Position numbers and translations under genes: made by a program | DNA from: Clostridia bacterium | Lineage (GTDB): Bacteria; Bacillota; Clostridia; Christensenellales; Aristaeellaceae | Length of the DNA: 16,064 nt | Direction of reading: 5' to 3' | Assembly: GCA_017412445.1 (NCBI GenBank) | Contig: JAFPYA010000017.1 | Span: 1 to 16,064, forward strand | Notes under the pieces: model-generated | What the model was told of the DNA's origin: nothing | The model's input: the letters and a program-made list of their open reading frames with translations, nothing else | Database searches by the model: none | Shown here: piece after piece, positions 8,790 to 15,382 of the stretch | Position numbering within the stretch: position 1 is the first letter of the stretch | Layout of the letters: each line of letters begins with the position of its first letter

Positions 8790-9673
8790 GTGTTCTCGTC
8801 TCCCGCCAGCGCCAGCGTCAGGCCTTCGTATTTTGTCTTGCCCACGAGCAGGCGTCCGTTCGATGCGCACACGGCGGCTCTTTCGCACACGTTGCCTACG
8901 CCCACGGTTTTTTCCACAAAATCCGAATGTGCAAACGTGCCCGGCAGTGCCCTGAGCGTCAGAGCGTCGTATGTCATGAGCGGCAAAGCGTATTTGTCGC
9001 AAAAGTATCTGAACGCCGCCTCGTCCTTTTTTATGTCTATGGTCGCCAGGGCCTTGAGCGACAGAAGCGAAAGACCGTTTGTCTTTAAAAAGTCAAGCGC
9101 GCATTTCTCGAAGCAGTATTTGTCTATACCCTTTTTGCAGCCCGCGCCAAGCACCAGCGTTCTCGGCCTTAAAAACAGCGTGACCGCGAAGGGCGGCACT
9201 ATGCTCCTTTCGGTTATTGCGGTGCCAACGCTCCGCCCCGCGAGCACCCTGGCGGAAAACGCCTTTATGGCCTCCGGGTTTTCGATGGCGCAGTCGTTTT
9301 GAGTCGCCCAAACGTCTATGGCTGGCAGTCCCCTTATGTCGCTCGCCGTGGTTATGACGGCCTCGGCGCCTATCTTTTTGGCAATTTCAACCGCGAGGGC
9401 GTTTGCGCCCCCTATGTGCCCGGAGAGCAGAGGTATTACGTATTTACCCGCCTCGTCTATCGCCAGCACGGCGGGATCGGTGGTTTTGTCCTTAATGTGC
9501 GGCGCTATCGCCCTTACCGCTATGGCTGCAGCGCCGATATATATCAGCGCATCGGCTTTATCAAAATGTTCCTGCGTCCACTTCATTACTGGCACGCCCC
9601 TGTCCACGGGGATGCCCAGCGCGCCCTCGAGGCTTTGGCCGCGCTGAGTAAAGGCTATCGCGTGAACGGTCAT
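8786..9673 (-). CDS. cbiG: Cobalt-precorrin-5A hydrolase CbiG, short form
   Basis: A 295-residue CbiG, which opens the delta-lactone of cobalt-precorrin-5A and releases the C20 carbon as acetaldehyde. The N-terminal domain (about 40-125) carries LLSGHIGGANALA (82-94), the most conserved part of the family. The C-terminal domain (about 160-290) begins with LRPRTLVLGAGCKKG, also a hallmark. The middle domain between them looks reduced to about 35 residues, which explains why the protein is shorter than the roughly 350 residues of Salmonella CbiG. It overlaps cbiF (ATGA, 9670-9673) and cbiD (ATGA), matching the order of reactions CbiF, CbiG, CbiD. CbiH, the usual neighbour that forms the lactone, is not in the window. 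Confidence 0.94.
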   Translation of the reverse strand: MTVHAIAFTQRGQSLEGALGIPVDRGVPVMKWTQEHFDKADALIYIGAAAIAVRAIAPHIKDKTTDPAVLAIDEAGKYVIPLLSGHIGGANALAVEIAKKIGAEAVITTASDIRGLPAIDVWATQNDCAIENPEAIKAFSARVLAGRSVGTAITERSIVPPFAVTLFLRPRTLVLGAGCKKGIDKYCFEKCALDFLKTNGLSLLSLKALATIDIKKDEAAFRYFCDKYALPLMTYDALTLRALPGTFAHSDFVEKTVGVGNVCERAAVCASNGRLLVGKTKYEGLTLALAGDENT

Positions 9674-10413
9674 CGCTGTGCCTCCCTGAAGCCATGGGTA
9701 AAGGCAGGGTCGTACAGCTTTGAACGCACGCCATCGGCTTCAAGGAAGCGACCCACCAGCACCAGCGCCGTGGATTTGATGTGCGCCGCCCTGCGGGCGA
9801 TATCACCGAGCGTTCCCAGTATTATTTCCTCATCCGGGCGGCTTGCCTTGTAGACCACCGCCACAGGCGTGTCGGCTTCAAGGCCGCCCGCAACGAGCTC
9901 CCCGCACAGTGATTCGAGCATATTTACGCTCAGAAACAGCACCATCGAGGCCTTGTGCGCGGCGAGAGAGCGTATGCTCTCGCTTTCGGGCACAGGCGTG
10001 CGCCCTGCCATGCGGCTGATTATCACGCTTTGGCTTATGCCCGGCACGGTATATTCGGCCTGAAGCGCCGCGGCGGCCGCGCACATGGAGCTTACGCCCG
10101 GCACCACCTCACAGTCGATGCCGCGCTTTTTAAGCTGGGCTATCTGCTCGTGTATCGCGCCGTATATCGATGGGTCGCCGCTGTGCAGCCTGACCACGGT
10201 TTTATTACTGTTCTTTTCGATGAGCTCAATTACTTCCTCAAGCGTCATATGCGCGCTGTCTGCAAATTCGCACCCGGGGCAGCAGTAATCGAGCATATGC
10301 CTTTCAACGAGGGAGCCCGCGTATATCACGAGGTCGGCCTCTTTGAGCTTCTCCATGCCCCTTACCGTGATAAGATCCGCAGCTCCCGGACCCGCGCCCA
10401 CAAAAAATACCAT
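9670..10413 (-). CDS. cbiF: Cobalt-precorrin-4 C11-methyltransferase CbiF/CobM
   Basis: A 247-residue member of the tetrapyrrole methylase family, full length. It methylates C11 of cobalt-precorrin-4 with S-adenosylmethionine. The N-terminal VGAGPGAADLITVRG (5-19), VRLHSGDPSIYGA (74-86) and EVVPGVSS (102-109) are the canonical methylase motifs. YAGSLV (31-36) and the SGDPS-IYGA form assign it to CbiF/CobM rather than CbiH, CbiL or CobA. It starts 1 base after the cbiET stop with a perfect AGGAGG ribosome binding site 5 bases before the ATG. It is the earliest corrin-ring step encoded in the window. Confidence 0.96.
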   Translation of the reverse strand: MVFFVGAGPGAADLITVRGMEKLKEADLVIYAGSLVERHMLDYCCPGCEFADSAHMTLEEVIELIEKNSNKTVVRLHSGDPSIYGAIHEQIAQLKKRGIDCEVVPGVSSMCAAAAALQAEYTVPGISQSVIISRMAGRTPVPESESIRSLAAHKASMVLFLSVNMLESLCGELVAGGLEADTPVAVVYKASRPDEEIILGTLGDIARRAAHIKSTALVLVGRFLEADGVRSKLYDPAFTHGFREAQR

Positions 10414-10414
10414 T

Positions 10415-11605
10415 TCAGCCTCCTATGTTTGCGGCAAACACTGTGACAGGGTTGTTTGCCCGCCTCAGGTGATACGAGCCGATTTTATCGATACTGCTTG
10501 ACGCAACCTGCACCGCTTCGAAGCCGTCAAGCGCGCCCATTTCCTGCATAAGTTCATATTCCGTCTCAACCGTTACCGCTGTGGCGCACAGCCGTATATT
10601 TGCGTGCAAATTCCTGAGCAGGCGCAGTATCTCCGCGGTTTTTCCGCCGCTGCCGCCCAGAAATACATGAGTGGGCACAGGCAAATCTTCAAGGGCTTCC
10701 GGTGCGCTGCTGTACACGGGAATAAGGTTCAGCGCACGGAAGCGCGCTGTGTTCTGCTTTATCAATTCGAGCGCGTCCTCTTCCCTCTCTATCGCGTACA
10801 CGCTGCCTAAGGGGCATTGCCGCGCGCATTCGATGCTCACACTGCCCGTGCCCGCGCCTATATCCCAGACTACGGCGTCCGGTGTGAGGCGCAAGCGGTT
10901 TATTATAAGCTCGCGAATCACGCGCTTGGTCATGGGCGTCTTGCCCCTTATGAATTCGCCGTCGTCGATGCCCACATGCGGCAGACCCTTTTCGGGCGAA
11001 GGGTTTTCGATGAGCGCCACGCTCAGCGGGTCGTAGTCGCGCTCCACGTATTCGCCCACATATTCGTCGGGATAGGAAACCTTTTCGCCAATATAGAGTG
11101 TGGTATTGCCAACGCCGCCGTCGGCCAGTGTTTTCTTTATCCAGCGCGGCGTGTGGACGGCATCCAGCAAAAGCAGCACCTTCTCATTCATGCGCACCCT
11201 CTGGCAAAGCTCCGAAGGGCTGAGCTTGCGCCCGTGAGCCGAGAGTATGCACGCGCCCTGCCAGCTTACGCCCAGACGCGCGCAGAAGGCGCTGAGGCTG
11301 CTTATGCCTGGCACCACGTTCAGGCTTTCCCTGCCGAAGCGGCGCGAGAGCGTCTCCAGCATGCTGTAAAGCCCCGCATCGCCGCTCACGAGCACCGAAA
11401 TCTCGTTCCCGTTCTCGCGTTCAAGCGCGATTTCTTCGAGCGCGGCGCCAAGCGGCGAGATGGGGCGCTCCTTGCCCTCTGGCACAAGGCTCATGTACCT
11501 TTCGGCGCAGAACACCTTTTCGGATTGCCCCATGAGCTTCATCGCGGCTGGAGCGATAAACTCCTCCGACCCCGGCCCCATGCTGATGATGTTAATCGAT
11601 TTCAT
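10415..11605 (-). CDS. cbiET: Fused CbiE-CbiT: cobalt-precorrin-7 C5-methyltransferase and cobalt-precorrin-6B C15-methyltransferase (decarboxylating)
   Basis: A 396-residue two-domain protein equivalent to CobL, which in Salmonella is split into CbiE and CbiT. The CbiE part (about 1-200) is a tetrapyrrole methylase with SMGPGS (8-13) and SGDAGLYS (74-81). The CbiT part (about 215-396) is a class I methyltransferase with the S-adenosylmethionine loop DIGAGTGS (248-255), preceded by the typical GKTPMTKRVIRE. CbiT decarboxylates the C12 acetate and methylates C15; CbiE methylates C5. The ATG at 11605 is chosen because GGTGA lies 9 bases upstream. An in-frame ATG at 11614 adds three residues but has GGTGA touching it. 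It overlaps the ATPase gene by 14 bases. Confidence 0.95.
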   Translation of the reverse strand: MKSINIISMGPGSEEFIAPAAMKLMGQSEKVFCAERYMSLVPEGKERPISPLGAALEEIALERENGNEISVLVSGDAGLYSMLETLSRRFGRESLNVVPGISSLSAFCARLGVSWQGACILSAHGRKLSPSELCQRVRMNEKVLLLLDAVHTPRWIKKTLADGGVGNTTLYIGEKVSYPDEYVGEYVERDYDPLSVALIENPSPEKGLPHVGIDDGEFIRGKTPMTKRVIRELIINRLRLTPDAVVWDIGAGTGSVSIECARQCPLGSVYAIEREEDALELIKQNTARFRALNLIPVYSSAPEALEDLPVPTHVFLGGSGGKTAEILRLLRNLHANIRLCATAVTVETEYELMQEMGALDGFEAVQVASSSIDKIGSYHLRRANNPVTVFAANIGG

Positions 11606-12713
11606 TTGCGTCATTCACCGTCTTTATTCCAAGTCTGCGGGCTTCCGCCAGCAGCCTGCCGTTCATGGCGTTGAGCGTGCCCACAGGCGCGCCCGCGTCG
11701 AGCACCGCGCCGCAGCGTTTCATCGCTTCAAGTGCTTTGGCATAGGTCTCTTCGTCCATAGGCTCAAACGCCGGCACGCTGAAAAGCGCGCGGCTGAGCG
11801 ATTTTGCCACGTCGTACTCCATGTCGTTCTCAAACAGTATGCCCGCGTCAAAGGGTATGCGCCGCTTTTGCAGCGCGCGATAATGGTATATGCCATGGCC
11901 GTTGCCGCCTACCACGAACACGCGCGACTCGCCCTCGGGCTTTGACAATTCCACGCTGCCGCGGCGCGTGAGGTACACGCCGCTTGTGAGGCCGTAAAGC
12001 CCGGCGATTGTTTCGTCGTCAAACACCTCGCGGGGTGCGCCGAAGCGCTCTATGTGGTCGCCCTTTACGCACATCACATAGTCTGATACCTTTTCGGCGA
12101 GGTCGATTTCGTGCAGCGACATTATGACCGTGAGCCTGCGCGAGCGCGCTTCCTCGAGCAGTATATCCAGCAGATCGATTTTGTAGCGTATGTCGAGAAA
12201 GGAGGTGGGCTCGTCGAGCACGAGCACCTCAGGCTCCTGACACAGCGCGCGCGCAAGCAGTATGCGTTGCTTCTGCCCGTCGCTGATGAGATTGAAGTCC
12301 CTGTCCGCGATGTCGAGCGCCTTCACCCTCTCGAGAGCGCGCCGCGTCACGTCCTTGTCGTGCGAGGTTAGGGTTCCGAAGCGTCCCGTATGTGGATACC
12401 TGCCCATGGCCGCAACGTCGAAGCAGCTCATCATCTCGGGTTTTATCCTGTCGGTGAGCACCACGGCGAGCTTTTTTGCGAGACTTGCATTTTTTATTTG
12501 TTTAAGCTCATCGTTATCTATAAACGCCGTGCCGGCGATGGCCGCCAGCTGGCGCGTGATTGTCTTAAGAATTGTGGATTTGCCTGCGCCGTTTGGGCCT
12601 ATCAGGGTAAGTATGCTGCCGCGTTTTAAGCTGAAGCTTATGTCGCTTATCAGCGCCCTGCCCTTGTAGCCCACCGCAAGGCCCTTTGCGGAAAAGACGA
12701 AGCTGTCACTCAT
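11592..12713 (-). CDS. btuD: Corrinoid ABC transporter ATP-binding protein (BtuD-like) with extra C-terminal domain
   Basis: A 373-residue ATPase of the FecCDE/BtuCD class. The nucleotide-binding domain (1 to about 250) has Walker A GPNGAGKST (39-47), the signature ISDGQKQR (143-150), Walker B VLVLDEP (163-169) and His201 of the H-loop in SLHEID. A normal member ends near residue 255. This one continues for about 115 residues with RVFVVGGNGHG (264-274), a DAGILFENDMEYDVAKSL region (289-306) and GAVLDAGAPVGTLNAMN (335-351), which looks like a small nucleotide-binding-type alpha/beta domain. The start overlaps the permease gene by 8 bases. Corrinoid as substrate is inferred from the riboswitch and operon; the family also serves siderophores and haem. 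The role of the extra domain is unknown to me. Confidence 0.88.
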   Translation of the reverse strand: MSDSFVFSAKGLAVGYKGRALISDISFSLKRGSILTLIGPNGAGKSTILKTITRQLAAIAGTAFIDNDELKQIKNASLAKKLAVVLTDRIKPEMMSCFDVAAMGRYPHTGRFGTLTSHDKDVTRRALERVKALDIADRDFNLISDGQKQRILLARALCQEPEVLVLDEPTSFLDIRYKIDLLDILLEEARSRRLTVIMSLHEIDLAEKVSDYVMCVKGDHIERFGAPREVFDDETIAGLYGLTSGVYLTRRGSVELSKPEGESRVFVVGGNGHGIYHYRALQKRRIPFDAGILFENDMEYDVAKSLSRALFSVPAFEPMDEETYAKALEAMKRCGAVLDAGAPVGTLNAMNGRLLAEARRLGIKTVNDANEID

Positions 12714-13773
12714 GCGTCTTCTCCTTTTGCCGCGAAAGCATGAGCGCGATCACAACGGGCGCGCCGAAGACCGCGGTCACGGTGCTGATTGCCAGCTCCG
12801 TTGGCGAAAACAGCGTGCGCGCGATCAGATCGCAGAGCATGCAGAACACGCCGCCCAGCAAAAAGCAGCCCGGGATTATCAGTATCGGTTTTGAAGTGCC
12901 GAAAAGCAGCTTGGTTATATGTGGCACAGCCACTCCTACGAAGGATATAGGTCCCGAAAGCGCGGTCACGCAGGCGCTCAGCACGCTGCTCAGGCCAATC
13001 AGCGCCACTCTGAACAGCTTTACGTTTACGCCCATGCTGCGGGCGTACTCCTCGCCCAGTTGATACGCGCTTATAGGCTTGCACAGCAAAAACGCGCACA
13101 GCGCCGCTACAAATATGACCGCTGCGCACGCGCCCAGATTTTGCCACGATATAGCGGAAAAGCTGCCCATTGACCATGTGTGCAGGTTGGCAATGTCGCT
13201 TTCATTGCCGAAGGTTATAAGAAAATCGGTGATTGCGGTGCATATGCTGCCTATCATTATGCCTGTCACAAGCAACGAAGCCATGGAACGCATTTTGCCC
13301 GCAAACAGCAAAACCACGCCTGTAACCAGCATGGAGCCCGCAAAGGCCGCCGCCATCATTATCCAGAACGGCATGCCGGTCGCGCGTTTGAATACGAATA
13401 TAAGCATTACTCCCACAAGGAGTTTTGCGCCGCTGGAGATGCCCAGCACGTAAGGCCCCGCGATGGGGTTTCTGAAAAATGTCTGCAAAAGATAGCCTGA
13501 AAGGCTCAGCGCCCCGCCCAGCACCGCCGCAGCAAGTATGCGCGGCAGGCGCACCTTCCAGATGGAATTTGCGGTCTTTATGACCTCCGGCGCGGCGCCC
13601 TCGTAGCCGCCTCCGTCCGGATGCCCCTTGAGCAGTATTTTGAAAATATCGAGCGGCGACGCCGTAACGTATTTGCTGCCTATATTGACGTTCAGGGTGA
13701 GAATCACCCCGAACGCCAAAATCATCAGCGCAAACACAAGCGACGCGCGCGTGTATCTGCGAGCCTTGTTCAT
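12706..13773 (-). CDS. btuC: Corrinoid ABC transporter permease (FecCD/BtuC family)
   Basis: A 355-residue polytopic membrane protein, normal length for the FecCD family. Family motifs are VRLPRILAA (74-82), LLQTFFRNPIAGPYVLGISSGA (95-116 region), WSMGSFS (200-206), GPISFVGVAVPHI (274-286) and, near the end, ELAISTVTAVFGAP (326-339). Several hydrophobic segments, roughly ten, can be traced, starting at 11-29. It would form a homodimeric channel with two copies of the ATPase encoded next. The start overlaps the stop of the binding-protein gene as ATGA (13770-13773). Substrate assignment to B12 or a corrinoid precursor rests on the riboswitch upstream and the biosynthetic genes downstream. Confidence 0.92.
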   Translation of the reverse strand: MNKARRYTRASLVFALMILAFGVILTLNVNIGSKYVTASPLDIFKILLKGHPDGGGYEGAAPEVIKTANSIWKVRLPRILAAAVLGGALSLSGYLLQTFFRNPIAGPYVLGISSGAKLLVGVMLIFVFKRATGMPFWIMMAAAFAGSMLVTGVVLLFAGKMRSMASLLVTGIMIGSICTAITDFLITFGNESDIANLHTWSMGSFSAISWQNLGACAAVIFVAALCAFLLCKPISAYQLGEEYARSMGVNVKLFRVALIGLSSVLSACVTALSGPISFVGVAVPHITKLLFGTSKPILIIPGCFLLGGVFCMLCDLIARTLFSPTELAISTVTAVFGAPVVIALMLSRQKEKTHE

Positions 13774-14882
13774 GGAAGCTTGAAAAGATAAGTAAATGCG
13801 GTAACGCTGTCGTCCTCGTTGGTAAGCACCTTGTTGAAGTCCACTATCATCGCGCCCAGCGTGTCGTTGATCTGGAAGTAGTCGGGCGTGGTGAACCAGA
13901 CGTTGCCGTCCTTCACGGCCTTAAAGTCGGGCAGTATGGTGCTGCGCTCGAGGAAGGCCTCCATGGTTTCGGGCTTTCCGCCCATGCTCCAGATGTAGAT
14001 GATGTAATCCGCGTCAGAGGCGAGCATGTAGAAGTCTTCGGCGCTGATCTTCTGAGTGCCGCTCTTTTCGGGGTTAAGATCGGAAAGGATGTATTCGCCG
14101 CCCGCCAGTTCGAGCATCTTGACCATATAGTCGCCGGCGTTACGGGTGTAGATGTCGCCCTTGGAGGTGATGTAGAACATCGCCACGGTCTTGCCGGTGG
14201 ACTCGGCGCCTATCGCCTCAACCATGGCCTTCTGCGCATCAAAGTGCGCCTGAGCCTCTTCTTCCCTGCCCAGCAGTATGCCGTAGAGCTTTATCCACTC
14301 CATGCGTCCGAGGGGATGGCCTTCGTAGGTGGAGGTGTCTCTCATGTAGGGTATGCCGAGCTCGGTCAGCTTTTCGGCAACATCCGGCACGCTGTCCAGC
14401 ATCGTGGAGAACACGGAGAAGGTCGGCGGATTTGAAGCCAGCAGCTCAAAGTCGGGTTCCTTGTAGGTGCCGATATACGTAAGCTTGCCTGCGTCCATGG
14501 CGGCCTTCACGTCGTCGATGTACCAGCCGGAGTATTCCTGGGTGGTCATGGTGACGCAGTCGAGCGCGCCGATGGCGTTGATGAGGCTGGTGGTGGGAGT
14601 GGACGAGATGAGCAGGTTGGTCAAAGGCATCTGCAGGGTCACTATGTCCTCGTCGATGCCCTCCGGAACAGATGCGCCCTCGGGAATGGTGAGGAAGCGC
14701 GCGCCGTCGGAGTTGGTGATGAGGTTGTAGCCGCCCTCGCAGAACTCGACCTTGAACTGAGTGGCGTACTCGAGCTCGAGCTCGCCTGTCACGGTGAGCC
14801 CGTTTGTCGTCTGTTCGGCAGCCGCGCCGAGCATCAGTGCCGCGAGGCACAGCGCCAGGATGATGGAAACAATGCGTTTCAT
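13770..14882 (-). CDS. btuF: Corrinoid ABC transporter substrate-binding protein (BtuF-like), secreted
   Basis: First gene of the operon, 370 residues. A signal peptide is clear: MKR, then a hydrophobic core (about 4-19) ending in GAAAEQ, with probable cleavage near residue 22. The mature part looks like a class III periplasmic-binding fold (Peripla_BP_2), and EGHPLGRMEWIKLYG (187-201) is typical of the FecB/BtuF-like central helix. No lipobox cysteine is seen; the only nearby Cys is residue 12 inside the hydrophobic core, preceded by Leu. The start at 14882 is chosen for the GGAGG 7 bases upstream (14890-14894) and because the signal peptide begins there; the open frame to 14933 adds a non-signal stretch. 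That ribosome binding site lies in a hairpin controlled by the cobalamin riboswitch. Confidence 0.9.
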   Translation of the reverse strand: MKRIVSIILALCLAALMLGAAAEQTTNGLTVTGELELEYATQFKVEFCEGGYNLITNSDGARFLTIPEGASVPEGIDEDIVTLQMPLTNLLISSTPTTSLINAIGALDCVTMTTQEYSGWYIDDVKAAMDAGKLTYIGTYKEPDFELLASNPPTFSVFSTMLDSVPDVAEKLTELGIPYMRDTSTYEGHPLGRMEWIKLYGILLGREEEAQAHFDAQKAMVEAIGAESTGKTVAMFYITSKGDIYTRNAGDYMVKMLELAGGEYILSDLNPEKSGTQKISAEDFYMLASDADYIIYIWSMGGKPETMEAFLERSTILPDFKAVKDGNVWFTTPDYFQINDTLGAMIVDFNKVLTNEDDSVTAFTYLFKLP

Positions 14883-14922
14883 AAAAAAACCTCCGCTTTG
14901 TATTATTTCCAAAGGGCGGAAG
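14883..14922 (-). promoter_or_regulatory. Shine-Dalgarno-sequestering hairpin of the first operon gene
   Basis: On the minus strand CTTCCG (14917-14922) and CTTTG (14910-14914) can pair with CAAAGCGGAGG (14890-14900). This gives an 11-bp stem with a 2-base bulge (14915-14916) and a 9-base loop (14901-14909). The strand buried in the stem contains GGAGG, the ribosome binding site of the binding-protein gene, 7 bases before its ATG. This is the layout expected for a riboswitch that blocks translation initiation. The pairing is read directly from the sequence; the regulatory use is inferred. Confidence 0.7.
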
Positions 14923-14944
14923 CGTTGTGGCACTGCAAAGCATC

Positions 14945-14962
14945 CCGTTTTACTTCAAACGG
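14945..14962 (-). promoter_or_regulatory. Small leader hairpin
   Basis: CCGTTT and AAACGG form a 6-bp stem with a 6-base loop in the leader, between the riboswitch and the ribosome-binding-site hairpin. No U-run follows, so it is not an intrinsic terminator. It may be a structural spacer in the expression platform. Confidence 0.4.
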
Positions 14963-14978
14963 ACGCATGCACAATAAT

Positions 14979-15005
14979 TCGGGATTGCAACCCCGATTAC
15001 ATCGG
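14979..15005 (-). promoter_or_regulatory. Pair of mutually exclusive leader hairpins
   Basis: Two stems share bases and cannot form together. One is CCGAT-GTA-ATCGG at 14993-15005. The other is a longer stem at 14979-14996 pairing TCGGG with CCCGA, extendable through a G-U pair. Overlapping alternatives of this kind are usual in switching leaders. The second is followed only by AATTATTG, too poor in U for a convincing terminator. Confidence 0.4.
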
Positions 15006-15008
15006 CCG

Positions 15009-15043
15009 ACGACTGCATTCCTCATTGCCCAGGAAATCATCGT
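15009..15043 (-). promoter_or_regulatory. Probable P13 hairpin with kissing loop to the riboswitch L5
   Basis: Just after the aptamer, ACGA (15040-15043) pairs with TCGT (15009-15012) and TTCC (15032-15035) pairs with GGAA (15018-15021), leaving a 10-base loop at 15022-15031. The loop contains CAATGA (15022-15027), the exact complement of TCATTG at 15121-15126 in the aptamer. Class I cobalamin riboswitches use such an L5-L13 kissing interaction to link ligand binding to the expression platform. The base complementarity is seen; the three-dimensional contact is inferred. Confidence 0.65.
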
Positions 15044-15048
15044 TCAAA

Positions 15049-15231
15049 CGTGTATGGCAGGTCTCCTGGCTTAAGACGCGGTTTTCACCCGCAGGCACGC
15101 CTTCTCAAGTGATTGACACTCAATGACATATGCGCCCGCATCGTCTGTCACAGTAATGGCTGTTGCTCCGGCTTTGCACCGGCTTCCCTTTTCACCCAGG
15201 CCGAGCTTGCGCTCCCCGGGCACCGTACACG
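15049..15231 (-). ncRNA. Cobalamin riboswitch aptamer (class I)
   Basis: Read on the minus strand, the element closes with a P1 stem of CGTGTA (15226-15231) and TACACG (15049-15054). Inside are AAAAGGGAAGCCGGTG followed by CAAAGCCGGAGCA, the conserved core of the cobalamin element, then ACTGTGAC. Near the 3' end is AAGCCAGGAGACCTGCCA (15055-15072), a perfect match to the B12 box consensus rAGYCMGgAgaCCkGCcd. It sits between the operon promoter and the first gene, so B12 should lower expression of the whole uptake and biosynthesis operon. The large size and the possible loop-loop partner downstream fit the class I type bound by adenosylcobalamin. Confidence 0.96.
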
Positions 15232-15250
15232 TGTATTCAGTTGTATTCAA

Positions 15251-15279
15251 ATTTTATCACTGCCGCCGTGTCTTGTCAT
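15251..15279 (-). promoter_or_regulatory. Promoter of the cobalamin operon
   Basis: On the minus strand ATGACA (15274-15279) and TAAAAT (15251-15256) are separated by exactly 17 bases, and TG one base before the -10 makes it an extended -10 promoter. The predicted transcription start near 15244 is about 13 bases before the aptamer. Each hexamer deviates from consensus by one base. The bases between here and the glycosylase terminator (15280-15330) show no further feature. Confidence 0.7.
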
Positions 15280-15330
15280 TATTCATTTGTAAAATGTTAA
15301 TGTGAAAGTTGCGCCGGCGGGTGAGCCAAA

Positions 15331-15354
15331 TAAAAATACCGGCAAGTGCCGGTA
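15331..15354 (-). terminator. Intrinsic terminator after the glycosylase gene
   Basis: On the minus strand TACCGGC (15348-15354) and GCCGGTA (15337-15343) form a perfect 7-bp stem with a 4-base loop, followed by TTTTTATTT. It lies about 30 bases past the stop of the glycosylase gene and separates that gene from the cobalamin operon promoter. Confidence 0.88.
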
Positions 15355-15382
15355 AAGTAGCAAAGGGCTTGCGCCTCAGCAA

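Noticed and set aside
8790..9002. N-terminal extension of CbiD to 9002
   Set aside because: The added 71 residues are Arg-rich, overlap cbiG and precede the true family N-terminus; the ATGA overlap at 8786-8789 marks the start.
8415..9302. Long plus-strand open frame (295 codons) opposite cbiD and cbiG
   Set aside because: It lies antisense to two well-conserved genes, shows no recognisable motif or ribosome binding site, and is explained by high GC content opening frames on the other strand. The same holds for the plus-strand frames at 2073-2714, 3460-3933 and 10817-11674.
14883..14933. Upstream start of the binding protein at 14933
   Set aside because: It would add 17 non-signal residues before MKR and place the ribosome binding site within the coding region; no ribosome binding site precedes 14933.
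14979..14996. Intrinsic terminator in the riboswitch leader
   Set aside because: The stem is good but is followed by AATTATTG, not a U-run. The hairpin over the ribosome binding site gives a simpler mechanism.
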